Notes under the pieces: model-generated
Databases searched by the model: none
What the model was told of the DNA's origin: nothing
Seen by the model: the letters and a program-made list of their open reading frames with translations, nothing else
Shown here: positions 15,733-23,212 of the stretch, in pieces
How the letters are laid out: each line of letters opens with the position of its first letter
Numbering within the stretch: the stretch's first letter is position 1
From: a virus
Reading direction: 5' to 3' (one strand)
Length of the DNA stretch: 31,643 nucleotides
IMG/VR virus record: IMGVR_UViG_3300024346_000315
Coordinates: 1 to 31,643 of that record
Position numbers and translations under genes: made by a program

Positions 15733-17370
15733 ATGAATAATAATTGGTTAAAGATTTTAGTTGGTTTATCTGCGGTATTAATTGCTGGAACTGCGGCTTA
15801 TTTTTCAGTAACAGGGTTAGGTGTTTTATTTAGTGGAGCGGCAATTGCTGTTATGGTTATGGCAGGTTCACTTGAATTTGCGAAACTTGTTACCGCCACT
15901 TATTTAAAACAAAAATGGACTGAAATAAAAGGTTTTAATAAATGGTATTTATCATTTGCCGTTGCGGTTTTAATGTTAATAACGTCGGCAGGCATCTTTG
16001 GTTACCTATCGAATGCATTCCAACAACAAAACTTAAAACTTGACCAAGTAGAAAGAGAAATATCGGTTTACCAAAATCAAATTACAAAAAACGACGGTGA
16101 AATTGATCGTTATACAACACAATTAACCAACCAACAAAATATTCGTAACTCACAAGAATCAAATTTATCTAAACAAATTGATAAAGACAAATCAACGGCT
16201 AGAGTTACACAGATGATTCGTACTGCGGATAAAGAAATAAGTTCCATATCTAATCGAATTGATGAATTAACAAAACAAAATAATGTTGCGTTAGATTCAA
16301 TAAATGCAATTAAAAATAATAACATTAGTATTGAAAGAGAAGTTGGTGGATTTAGATTTGTTGCAGAGTCGTTTGGTGTTGAATTAAATTCGGTAGTTAA
16401 ATTTTTTATAATCTTAATTGTTATTGTATTTGACCCATTAGCCATTGCGTTGGTAATTGCATTTAATCAGTTAATGATGAATAAAAGAAAAGAAGAAGAT
16501 GAAGAAGTCATTTCTAAACCCGAAGATTTAAAAGATTTTGTTGATGAAACAACAAGAGTACGATTATCCGAAAGAGATTTGGAAATATTGGAGAAACATT
16601 TATTAAATCCCGAAGGTCCAAATGAAAAATTAAAAGAAGCCGCTCAAAAATATAGTGATAAAGTAAGGGAAAAACATGTACCGATTAAGGATTTTAATGT
16701 TGATGAAAAATGGGATGGAATATCTCAAGAGGTTTGGGATAGAATGGAATTGATTGAAAAGCAAAGAGAATCCATTCACGGACCAATAACCGAAGAAGAC
16801 TTACCACCAACAGGTGCATATGCTAATAGTGAACATAGAGAAAAATTAAAACAAAGAGAGGCGTTGGTGGAAATAATGAAGAATGACCAAGAGTTAGGGT
16901 TATATGACGAACCGTTTGATAACCCAATGATTAAAGAATCTGAAAGACTTACAAAAATGGATGAAGAATTGAAATTACAAGAAGAAGAATACGACGACGA
17001 TGGTATTTCAGATTGGGACGCAACTTTAATGGATGGGTTAGAAGACGAACCACCATTCTTTACCGATGAAGAAATTGAGAAAATTTTACAAGAACAACCA
17101 ACTGAAGAAGAAATTGAGGAAAATTTTTCCACTATAGAACCAATTATGGAAAATATTTTCCAAGATGAGGATTACTTAACAGATGCAATCTTGGAATTTA
17201 ATCAACAATCAATAGAGGAAGAATTTGACGAATCAATACCCAAAGAGGAACAAACGTTTGGTTTAGACATTAAACAACTAAACGAAACGTTAGAAGAGGT
17301 TAACAAAGAGATTGACACTGAAATTGAAGAGACACCACCAACAGAGGAGGTTGAAAAAAAAAAATATTGA
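15733..17370 (+). CDS. Membrane protein with coiled coil and long acidic tail; ends at an A11 tract
   Basis: 545 residues in frame. Three transmembrane segments lie near the N-terminus (about 7-25, 28-48, 72-93). A periplasmic or cytosolic coiled coil (about 96-215) and a fourth hydrophobic segment (about 221-248) follow. The last ~290 residues are strongly acidic and Glu-rich, without recognisable motifs. The frame stops at KKKY-TGA right after eleven A residues, while the -1 frame stays open with the same acidic composition for 66 more codons. A TATTTATA overlapping the sigma stop (15719-15726) precedes the ATG by 6 bases. No family function recognised. Confidence 0.8.
   Translation: MNNNWLKILVGLSAVLIAGTAAYFSVTGLGVLFSGAAIAVMVMAGSLEFAKLVTATYLKQKWTEIKGFNKWYLSFAVAVLMLITSAGIFGYLSNAFQQQNLKLDQVEREISVYQNQITKNDGEIDRYTTQLTNQQNIRNSQESNLSKQIDKDKSTARVTQMIRTADKEISSISNRIDELTKQNNVALDSINAIKNNNISIEREVGGFRFVAESFGVELNSVVKFFIILIVIVFDPLAIALVIAFNQLMMNKRKEEDEEVISKPEDLKDFVDETTRVRLSERDLEILEKHLLNPEGPNEKLKEAAQKYSDKVREKHVPIKDFNVDEKWDGISQEVWDRMELIEKQRESIHGPITEEDLPPTGAYANSEHREKLKQREALVEIMKNDQELGLYDEPFDNPMIKESERLTKMDEELKLQEEEYDDDGISDWDATLMDGLEDEPPFFTDEEIEKILQEQPTEEEIEENFSTIEPIMENIFQDEDYLTDAILEFNQQSIEEEFDESIPKEEQTFGLDIKQLNETLEEVNKEIDTEIEETPPTEEVEKKKY
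17346..17370 (+). other. Candidate -1 frameshift site: GGAGG, A11, stop
   Basis: GGAGG (17346-17350) lies 3 bases before A11 (17354-17364), and the zero-frame TGA follows at 17368-17370. The arrangement resembles the dnaX-type signal, where an internal SD-like sequence upstream of an A-rich slippery run stimulates -1 shifting. An A11 tract is also a known site of polymerase slippage and of sequencing error. Confidence 0.5.
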
Positions 17371-17567
17371 TACCCGAAAATTCGAAATCAATAGAAGTAA
17401 TAGAAGAAGAGGAACGTCAGGACTCAAAGTTACAAGAATCACCTAAAGATTCAAGTGAACCCCTTTATTGGGAAAAAGACGACACTAACCCAAATCAAGT
17501 AATTTATGATTTGGAAAAAGATGTGGTTATAATACCACAATCTGAGGATGAAATAACTAATGATTAA
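17367..17567 (+). CDS. Acidic C-terminal extension of the membrane protein, -1 frame
   Basis: 66 codons with no ATG; only a TTG overlapping the upstream TGA could start it. No SD lies at a usable distance (GGAGG is 16 bases away). The sequence (IPENSKSIEVIEEEERQDS...) continues the Glu/Asp-rich composition of the upstream tail. A frameshifted product would be about 611 residues. I therefore read it as a frameshift extension rather than an independent gene, with an A-count error as the main alternative. Confidence 0.5.
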   Translation: MIPENSKSIEVIEEEERQDSKLQESPKDSSEPLYWEKDDTNPNQVIYDLEKDVVIIPQSEDEITND

Positions 17568-17576
17568 TTAATTTAA

Positions 17577-18200
17577 ATGTTGACGATTTATAATATAGAG
17601 ACGATTGATGAATCAAAATTAAACATCCATAGAAAAAAATCTAAGAAAACACAGATATTACTATACGATACCCAAAGAAGGGTTGACGATTTTATCAATA
17701 AAATAAAATATAGAAAGAACGGTAAGTTCGAAGATATCCCACATTTCATTATAACTAAATTAGGTACAGTATACCAACTATTTGATACTGATTATAGTTC
17801 CAATACGTTTAATGACAATAGGAACGATAAGAAGATGATAAAAATCGCCATTGAGAACTTGGGTTGGTTAAATAAAAATACCATCACTGGTATCCTTAAT
17901 AATTGGATTGGCGACCCATATAGGTCCGAACCACACATCCGTAATTGGAGAAATTACTTTTTTTGGGACAAATACAACGAAAATCAACTGTCAGTACTCT
18001 CAGAGCTTTGTGAAATGTTATGTGAAAGACATGATATTTTTAAACAAACCGTCCCATCTAACGGATATCTTGAAAATATATCTAATTTCAAGGGGATTGT
18101 ATGTAAATCCAACTTTTCAAGTATTTATACAGATATAAACCCTTCATTTAATTTTAGAATATTTTTCAACAATGCAAAAGAAACCAATAACAGAATATGA
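17577..18200 (+). CDS. Amidase_2/PGRP-fold protein, apparently without zinc ligands
   Basis: 207 residues. The order of phage N-acetylmuramoyl-L-alanine amidases is recognisable: IPHFIITKLGTVYQLFD (strand 'F.I...G.IYQL'), KMIKIAIENLGWL (usual 'IGIELEN.GWL'), WIG...WRNYFFWDKYNENQLSVLSELCEMLCERH, and FKGIVCKSNF...DINPSFNF (usual 'GI..HS....D..P.P.F'). The positions that normally hold zinc-binding His appear changed: Y in LLYDTQ, T in SSNTFN, K in CKSNF and N in DINP. It may be an inactive cell-wall-binding virion protein rather than an endolysin. No signal peptide. It overlaps the next gene by 29 bases. Confidence 0.6.
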   Translation: MLTIYNIETIDESKLNIHRKKSKKTQILLYDTQRRVDDFINKIKYRKNGKFEDIPHFIITKLGTVYQLFDTDYSSNTFNDNRNDKKMIKIAIENLGWLNKNTITGILNNWIGDPYRSEPHIRNWRNYFFWDKYNENQLSVLSELCEMLCERHDIFKQTVPSNGYLENISNFKGIVCKSNFSSIYTDINPSFNFRIFFNNAKETNNRI

Positions 18201-18723
18201 TAGTACCAAAACTATGTTGAACACATTAAGAAAACTTAATGAGTCTAAACAAGCAGGTACCCTTAGAGAGCAATCACAAGAACAAAGAATCAGTAACGAC
18301 ACATCCACATTCCCAAAAGGGGAAGAACAACCATCAACTCAGTCAATGAAAAACGATTTAATGGTTATTAATGACGTTGAGGTAAAGTTAATGTCTGGAG
18401 ATAATTTAGATATGAAATTAATGGATGACCAAAAGAATTCCATTTCAGGTATTATTGATAATTTTAAACAACAAGTTTCACAAATTGTGGAGTTTGAGCC
18501 AGGTTTTACAATTGCACCTAATCAAATTAGATTAGATGGTACCCTTACAGATGATGATGTAAGTTTTGTGTTTATTGCTGGAGAAGAGGGAGGTTTATAT
18601 ATAAATGCTGATATGTTGAAATTGGATTCGGAAGTTATGATTATAATGGATAAATTGGTAAAATTTGAACCGACATTTAAAACGGCAATGGAACCATTAA
18701 TAAGTCAAAGAAGTAATAACTAA
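18172..18723 (+). CDS. Hypothetical acidic protein, possible virion/head component
   Basis: 183 residues. The N-terminus (TKTMLNTLRKLNESKQAG...) is followed by a polar Gln/Ser-rich linker to about residue 60. An acidic domain then contains DVEVKLMSGDNLDMKLM and FEPGFTIAPNQIRLDGTLTDDDVSFVFIAGEEGGLYINADML. I do not recognise the family. The start lies within the 3' end of the amidase-fold gene, and two bases separate it from the next gene, so the three are co-transcribed. Neighbourhood with other acidic, virion-type genes is the only hint to a role. Confidence 0.75.
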   Translation: MQKKPITEYDSTKTMLNTLRKLNESKQAGTLREQSQEQRISNDTSTFPKGEEQPSTQSMKNDLMVINDVEVKLMSGDNLDMKLMDDQKNSISGIIDNFKQQVSQIVEFEPGFTIAPNQIRLDGTLTDDDVSFVFIAGEEGGLYINADMLKLDSEVMIIMDKLVKFEPTFKTAMEPLISQRSNN

Positions 18724-18725
18724 TA

Positions 18726-18965
18726 ATGTCATTTAGTAACGACGATAAGAAGGAAATAGAGAGAATCACAAGGAAAGAAATTAAAGATTTCATGGATTCA
18801 ACCCAAGCGCATAGAATTGTTGTTAAAATGATTCAGGATGAGTTAGGTTCTAAAAAGGTAGATGATAAAATAGTAGATTTATCTACTAAAGTTGTTGTTG
18901 AATTATTTAAAACATTATGGCAAAGAAAGTCATTTTGGGAAACAGCATTAAAAAGTGTTAGATAA
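18726..18965 (+). CDS. Small helical hypothetical protein
   Basis: 79 residues, mostly helical and charged (DDKKEIERITRKEIKDFMDST..., LSTKVVVELFKTLWQRKSFWETALKSV). The stop TAA overlaps the next ATG by one base (TAATG), showing coupling in a virion-type operon. Such short helical proteins in phage head regions can be connectors or scaffolding helpers, but nothing in the sequence decides this. Confidence 0.7.
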   Translation: MSFSNDDKKEIERITRKEIKDFMDSTQAHRIVVKMIQDELGSKKVDDKIVDLSTKVVVELFKTLWQRKSFWETALKSVR

Positions 18966-20254
18966 TGGAAAAAGTAATTAAACCTGATATTAAAGGTGAA
19001 ATGGACGAGTTCCAAAGATTATCGCAAGATTTGAGACGAGATGAAAAAATTGACATCTCCGTTGAGGAACTTGTACGCTCTTTTGAAGGATTGAAGGAAC
19101 AAACACTTACAGATGATGTTTGGCCTAAATTAGAGAATACAGAATCAAACGAAATAGAGAAGGGGGATATTGAGGCGGTTAATGACATTGCAAAAATGTA
19201 TAATAAAACCAACCCCAAGAAATTAATAAAAGCAATTAAATCGGGAGAATACGAAAGACCTCTAATATTAAAAATGGGTCGTAGATATATCCTTATTGCT
19301 GGTAACACAAGATTATGCACCGCAGCGGCAATGGGAGTTAACCCTAAGGTGTTTATTGGTGAGATTGGAGAAGAAATTAACGAGTCCGAATCATTGAAAG
19401 GTGGAGAATCCGACCACAAGACATTAACCCAACTTGCAAAGAAACACGACGCTAAAGGTTATTATCACATTGTTAATATGGTTCAATCCCTTAAAAAAGA
19501 ATTGGAAATGGGAATTAAAATCGAAATGGAACATACCGACGATAAGGATGAGGCAACAGAAATTGCGATGGACCATTTGTGGGAAAATCCATCATATTAT
19601 ACAAAACTGAAAAAATCAGACATAGAAGAGGATTGTTGGAAAGGATATAAACAAGTTGGAAGTAAAATAAAGAACGGTAAAAACGTACCCAATTGTGTCC
19701 CAACCAACGAAGCATCTAGTCTAGCACAACAAGCTGCAATTGCAATCAATATGAAAAAGAAAAAGATTGAACCTAAAGAATCTATGGGTGCTGGAGGTTC
19801 AGGATCATTTGAAGGTCCTGTTTTTAGTGATGTAGTGTTAAAAAAAGACATTCATAAATTCCATAATTCAAACCTTAAAGAACAACAAGAGGAAGTGGGT
19901 GAAGCAACCGACGCATCATCTTCAGGTGGTTACGACGTACCTTTGTTTGGTAAAACACCTAAAGGACGTAGAAATCCATTAAAGATAGACGGTCCCGATA
20001 GTATCTATAAAGGTAGAGCGGTAACAGATAAGAAATTTCCCAAATGGGGAGGTCCAGGAGGTGTTTTTGTTAAGGTTAAGGAGAAGTGTAAAAAGTTCCC
20101 TTACTGTAACCAAGGAGACACTGGAGCATTAGAATTCATCAAAGAAGACAAAGAAATAGTACAAGCAATAACCGAAACATCAAAAAAATACGGTATTCCA
20201 TATAAAGAAATGGAAAAAATTGTATTAAATGAGATAAATAAGATATTTATTTAG
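18965..20254 (+). CDS. Multidomain protein: ParB/Srx-like domain, DUF5661-like segment, Cys motif
   Basis: 429 residues. Residues about 85-130 (LIKAIKSGEYERPLILKMGRRYILIAGNTRLCTAAAMG) resemble the ParB/sulfiredoxin fold with its GxxR box (GNTRL). About 185-216 (IEMEHTDDKDEATEIAMDHL then ENPSYYTKL) match a motif known from phage structural proteins (DUF5661-like). DCWKGYKQVGSK and KNVPNCVP (about 223-245) form a conserved Cys pair seen in marine phage virion proteins. The C-terminal part has FPYCNQGD and a helical end. A structural or head-associated role is likelier than plasmid partition, because no ParA or parS is present. Confidence 0.6.
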   Translation: MEKVIKPDIKGEMDEFQRLSQDLRRDEKIDISVEELVRSFEGLKEQTLTDDVWPKLENTESNEIEKGDIEAVNDIAKMYNKTNPKKLIKAIKSGEYERPLILKMGRRYILIAGNTRLCTAAAMGVNPKVFIGEIGEEINESESLKGGESDHKTLTQLAKKHDAKGYYHIVNMVQSLKKELEMGIKIEMEHTDDKDEATEIAMDHLWENPSYYTKLKKSDIEEDCWKGYKQVGSKIKNGKNVPNCVPTNEASSLAQQAAIAINMKKKKIEPKESMGAGGSGSFEGPVFSDVVLKKDIHKFHNSNLKEQQEEVGEATDASSSGGYDVPLFGKTPKGRRNPLKIDGPDSIYKGRAVTDKKFPKWGGPGGVFVKVKEKCKKFPYCNQGDTGALEFIKEDKEIVQAITETSKKYGIPYKEMEKIVLNEINKIFI

Positions 20255-20255
20255 T

Positions 20256-21533
20256 ATGAAAATAACAGAACTTAATACAATCATTGAAAATGTGATATCT
20301 GATGAAATCAGAAGAACTATTATTTCAGAGTCAGAAGAGAGTAAAAAGGAAGTATTTCACATAACCTGTGAAGGTGAACCTGTTAGTACTCATGACTCTA
20401 AAGACGAAGCTGAAAGTCATTTAGATATATATAAAAAAGACCACCCAGGTAAACAATTTATAATCGAAAAAGGGGTTTACGAATCTCATTCAGATATGAT
20501 TGATAAATTAGATGAAATGGGTCAACAATTAGAAGAAAAAGAAAATACAAATATGGAAAATCAAGAACCAAAAGAGGGTAATTTATTCTCAGGTGCATTA
20601 TTAAAGGCTAAAGAAAGTGGTGAAGATAAATTTACCGTTGACGGTAAAGAATATGATGTTAAGGAATCTTGGCAACAAATGGAAGAAGAAGAAATTCGTG
20701 AAGACGAAACTTGCGAACAATGCGGCGATGGTGATATGAAAGAAGAAGAACCAAAAGAAGGTAAGAAATTTACCCAAATGATAATGAAATCTATCACTGA
20801 GAAAACAGAGAACTGTGAACAATGTGGTGGTATGTTAAATGAAGAAGGGTCTTGTGATGAATGTGGTGGTGGAATGTACGAATCTAAAACGAAAAAATTA
20901 CGTTTGAAGGAATCTGAATTAGTTAGTCTTATCACTAAAATGGTTAATGAATCTATTCCGGGTTTAGAAGCCGCAAAAAATTCACATAGAGAAAGTGGTA
21001 AAGAAAACAACGCATACTTAGCTGACGTTGATAAAAAAATGAAAGATTACCTATCATTCGACGGTAACGATAATCCTGAATTCCCTAAGGCAATTGGTAA
21101 AGGAGATAAAGTTGCAAGAGAAAATACATCAGAACAAGAGGACGAAATTAAAAAGAATTTCGCTGGTTTAGAAAATTTAGATTATGATATTGAACCATCT
21201 GAACAATTTAAGAAAAGATTGAAGATGGCAATCGAAGGAGATAAATTAATGGGTAATGCACCAACAACTGAAAAAACAAAGGTAACTCCAAGTAATGGTG
21301 CTAAATTAGGTGAAGAACCAAAAGATAAAGACGGTAACAGTATTCCAACACCGGAAACTGCGAAGAAAATAGAAAAACAAGTTAAGAATAGAGCTGAAGA
21401 TAAAAAGAAAAGAGTTCTCTACTCAAAAGAGTCTGTTCCAGTTAACGAATCTCAAATAAAGTTTTCTAATGTTCTTGAAGAAGAAATTAAGAAAATGAAA
21501 GATATGGTTAACTACAATAAAAAAACTCAATAA
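20256..21533 (+). CDS. Acidic protein with zinc ribbons, prohead-core/virion candidate
   Basis: 425 residues, strongly acidic. Cys pairs CEQC (153, 156), CEQC (187, 190) and CDEC (200, 203) suggest one complete zinc ribbon and one half site. EPKEG-F repeats occur at about 104-118 and 165-178. FSGALLKAKESGEDKFTVDG followed by KEYDVKES resembles a segment found in T4-like cyanophage prohead or structural proteins. LRLKESELVSLITKMVNES repeats the pattern of the N-terminal MKITELNTIIENVISDE, a short helical element. The C-terminus is helical. A scaffold, core or virion role is inferred. A TATTTATT (20244-20251) sits 4 bases before the ATG. Confidence 0.55.
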   Translation: MKITELNTIIENVISDEIRRTIISESEESKKEVFHITCEGEPVSTHDSKDEAESHLDIYKKDHPGKQFIIEKGVYESHSDMIDKLDEMGQQLEEKENTNMENQEPKEGNLFSGALLKAKESGEDKFTVDGKEYDVKESWQQMEEEEIREDETCEQCGDGDMKEEEPKEGKKFTQMIMKSITEKTENCEQCGGMLNEEGSCDECGGGMYESKTKKLRLKESELVSLITKMVNESIPGLEAAKNSHRESGKENNAYLADVDKKMKDYLSFDGNDNPEFPKAIGKGDKVARENTSEQEDEIKKNFAGLENLDYDIEPSEQFKKRLKMAIEGDKLMGNAPTTEKTKVTPSNGAKLGEEPKDKDGNSIPTPETAKKIEKQVKNRAEDKKKRVLYSKESVPVNESQIKFSNVLEEEIKKMKDMVNYNKKTQ

Positions 21534-21559
21534 TTCTTCTTTTTATTTTCTTTTATCCT

Positions 21560-21567
21560 TATATTTG
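21560..21567 (+). promoter_or_regulatory. TATATTTG -7 element
   Basis: TATATTTG fits the Bacteroidota TAnnTTTG box and lies 13 bases before the ATG at 21581. Identical to the box before clpP. The -33 region is again TTCT rather than TTTG. Confidence 0.5.
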
Positions 21568-21580
21568 ACATAATAGGAAC

Positions 21581-22036
21581 ATGGAAAATAGAGAAGGTTA
21601 TTTAGAGTTTATTACATCGGAAAATTACAAAAATCAAATCGATATTTGGTACAAGGCTTATAATATAAGTCGAGAAAAGACTGAATTATTTTACGATTTT
21701 CTAACTTCATTATACACATTGGTGGATGAAACCTATTTAGGTTCAGATGTTGTTTATTTAGAGGAAACACAAAAAAGTCACTTCACATGGTGTTGGGATA
21801 AAATTGTGGATAACTTCAGTAAAGAAAAAATATCATTCAAAGAAAGGGGTAATTACTATGAATATTTTTGGAATTTCTTTTTGGAAGCGTTCTATTTCAA
21901 TAAGTTAGACGATAAACCAGTAAGAATTAAAGAATATTTCGAAACCTTATTTGATTTCAGACACAAAAAAACCAGGTCAGAGCTGGATATGTTATCAGAA
22001 ATTTACAAATTGTTTGAACAAAACTTGAAAAAGTAA
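21581..22036 (+). CDS. Hypothetical protein
   Basis: 151 residues, helical and rich in aromatic residues (IDIWYKAYNISREKTELFYDFLTSLYTLVDETYLG, HFTWCWDKIVDNF, YEYFWNFFLEAFYF). No signal peptide, membrane segment or known motif. It starts a cluster of short genes (21.6-23.2 kb) behind its own TATATTTG promoter, an arrangement typical of early or accessory phage genes. Confidence 0.8.
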   Translation: MENREGYLEFITSENYKNQIDIWYKAYNISREKTELFYDFLTSLYTLVDETYLGSDVVYLEETQKSHFTWCWDKIVDNFSKEKISFKERGNYYEYFWNFFLEAFYFNKLDDKPVRIKEYFETLFDFRHKKTRSELDMLSEIYKLFEQNLKK

Positions 22037-22047
22037 ATTTTTTTCCG

Positions 22048-22055
22048 TATATTCG
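22048..22055 (+). promoter_or_regulatory. TATATTCG, near-consensus -7 element
   Basis: TATATTCG differs by one base from TAnnTTTG. A CTTG at 22024-22027 lies close to the expected -33 position. It precedes the H1-like gene (ATG 22075). Confidence 0.4.
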
Positions 22056-22074
22056 TATTAAAAACTGAAATATT

Positions 22075-22263
22075 ATGGAAACCTTAAAAAAAATCAAGGA
22101 CCTAGTTGAGAAGATGTCAGTTGATACCCAAAAGGTATTTGATAAGGGTAATCGTAGTGCATCTATCAGAGCAAGGAAATATGCACAAGAAATAAAAATC
22201 CTTATTGCGACATATCGTAAGGACGTACTTGAAGAAATGAAAAGACATGATGGAACAAATTAA
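22075..22263 (+). CDS. Histone H1-like (Hc1-type) DNA-binding protein
   Basis: 62 residues. LKKIKDLVEKMSVDTQKVFDKGNRSASIRARKYAQEIKIL followed by a basic end matches the short Hc1-like proteins of Bacteroidota, whose hallmark is 'KGNKAAGTRARK..LE...L...(F/Y)RK'. The cellular versions bind DNA and are thought to shape the nucleoid. Here it could compact phage DNA or interfere with the host chromosome. It has its own promoter and overlaps the next small gene by 14 bases. Family match is good by eye; function in the phage is inferred. Confidence 0.7.
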   Translation: METLKKIKDLVEKMSVDTQKVFDKGNRSASIRARKYAQEIKILIATYRKDVLEEMKRHDGTN

Positions 22264-22426
22264 AATATACCTATTCGTATTGAGTATAATCTATTCAATA
22301 CGATTTCTTATTGAGTTCACAGTAAGACTAACACAAGAAAATCCAGAACAAATGAAACTATCTAAAGTCGAGGATGCCTTGTTATTGTTTTCATTATCAT
22401 ATATAATAACCTATTTTTTAATTTAA
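22250..22426 (+). CDS. Small two-helix membrane protein
   Basis: 58 residues. Two hydrophobic segments (about 5-22, YLFVLSIIYSIRFLI; and 43-58, LLLFSLSYIITYFLI) flank a polar loop (TQENPEQMKLSKVED). The ATG at 22250 lies within the end of the H1-like gene. The stop is 4 bases before the next GTG. It fills the gap between two longer genes in phase with the operon, which supports it as real. Function unknown; short membrane proteins here could act in exclusion or lysis control. Confidence 0.65.
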   Translation: MEQIKIYLFVLSIIYSIRFLIEFTVRLTQENPEQMKLSKVEDALLLFSLSYIITYFLI

Positions 22427-22430
22427 TAAC

Positions 22431-22886
22431 GTGTTTGAAAATATAAAATCATTAAGACCTCATTTCCACTCATTAAGAGAAATTGAGGGTAACGTAAGTT
22501 TAGACATCAAATTACCATTAACTTGGAGGCACGAAGATATTGTTAAACCTTATAGGTCTATAAAAATAAAAATCCAAGATAAGAATGAAAAGTTTACTTT
22601 GTTGTCAATAATATCGTCAGGGACTCAAGATGGGTACGATGTTGTTTTTGCATGTGCGTTAGAAATTTTACAGATTAATAAAGACGAAGAAGAGAAACAA
22701 AAACTATTTCAATTAAAGGTAAAAGAATTACAAGAGTTATTTAAAAAAGAATCGTTAGATAAATTAAAAGATATAAACCTATTGGAGGATTATGGACAAG
22801 AGATTACAACAAGCGACGGAATTACTGAGGAAGGAGATGGAGAAGGATCGGAAGGAGATTCAGAGTCACAAGATTCAGATGATTGA
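22431..22886 (+). CDS. Hypothetical protein with acidic Ser/Asp-rich tail
   Basis: 151 residues from a GTG at 22431, four bases after the preceding stop. The front domain has strands and helices (VSLDIKLPLTWRHEDIVKPYR, FTLLSIISSGTQDGYDVVFACALEIL). A charged helix and a tail of Gly/Glu/Ser/Asp (EEGDGEGSEGDSESQDSDD) follow. The last 95 bases are also coded in another frame by the next gene. No family recognised. Confidence 0.65.
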   Translation: MFENIKSLRPHFHSLREIEGNVSLDIKLPLTWRHEDIVKPYRSIKIKIQDKNEKFTLLSIISSGTQDGYDVVFACALEILQINKDEEEKQKLFQLKVKELQELFKKESLDKLKDINLLEDYGQEITTSDGITEEGDGEGSEGDSESQDSDD

Positions 22887-22995
22887 AGAGATAAAAAAAT
22901 TGGACAAGAAAAAAATGTTCGAAGAAAAACCAAAAAATAAAGTATCTATAATAGATAAAGTATTAAAGATATTAGGTTATGGAAAAAAAAGGTGA
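22792..22995 (+). CDS. Small basic helical protein, overlapping gene
   Basis: 67 residues, highly charged helix (LQQATELLRKEMEKDRKEIQSHKIQMIEEIKKLDKKK). The ATG at 22792 is preceded by a GGAGG, one of the few clear SD-type sequences in this window, with about 4 bases of spacing. Its first 95 bases overlap the acidic tail of the upstream gene in another frame. The SD and continued operon overlap favour a real gene. Confidence 0.55.
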   Translation: MDKRLQQATELLRKEMEKDRKEIQSHKIQMIEEIKKLDKKKMFEEKPKNKVSIIDKVLKILGYGKKR

Positions 22996-23212
22996 TTTAT
23001 TAAACCAGTTAGCAATTATATCGGACCTATTAGAAAAGGTCAATGCCGAAATAGAATCACAAACTATCGTATTAGAATTAAACAAGACAGAATTCAATAA
23101 AGTATTTAAAATTATTGAGAAGAAATACGGTAAGGTAATGGAAACACCAACAGATACATTTACAATCAATATGGGAGTCGTAAATATTATTTTTAATACG
23201 AGTAATGTCTAA
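22979..23212 (+). CDS. Small hypothetical protein
   Basis: 77 residues. The N-terminal half is a helical hairpin-type segment (LLNQLAIISDLLEKVNAEIESQTIVLELNKTEFNKVFKIIEKKYG). A short strand pair (TFTINMGVVNIIFN) ends it. It overlaps the previous gene by 17 bases. Its end overlaps the convergent reverse-strand gene by 20 bases, so transcripts of the two are complementary there. Confidence 0.65.
   Translation: MEKKGDLLNQLAIISDLLEKVNAEIESQTIVLELNKTEFNKVFKIIEKKYGKVMETPTDTFTINMGVVNIIFNTSNV

Noticed and set aside
17908-18138. Forward frame within the amidase-fold gene
   Set aside because: Lies wholly within a recognisable gene in another frame, without motifs.
18965-20254. ParB plasmid-type partition system
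   Set aside because: Only a ParB/Srx-like domain is seen; no ParA or centromere-like repeats, and the rest of the protein looks structural.
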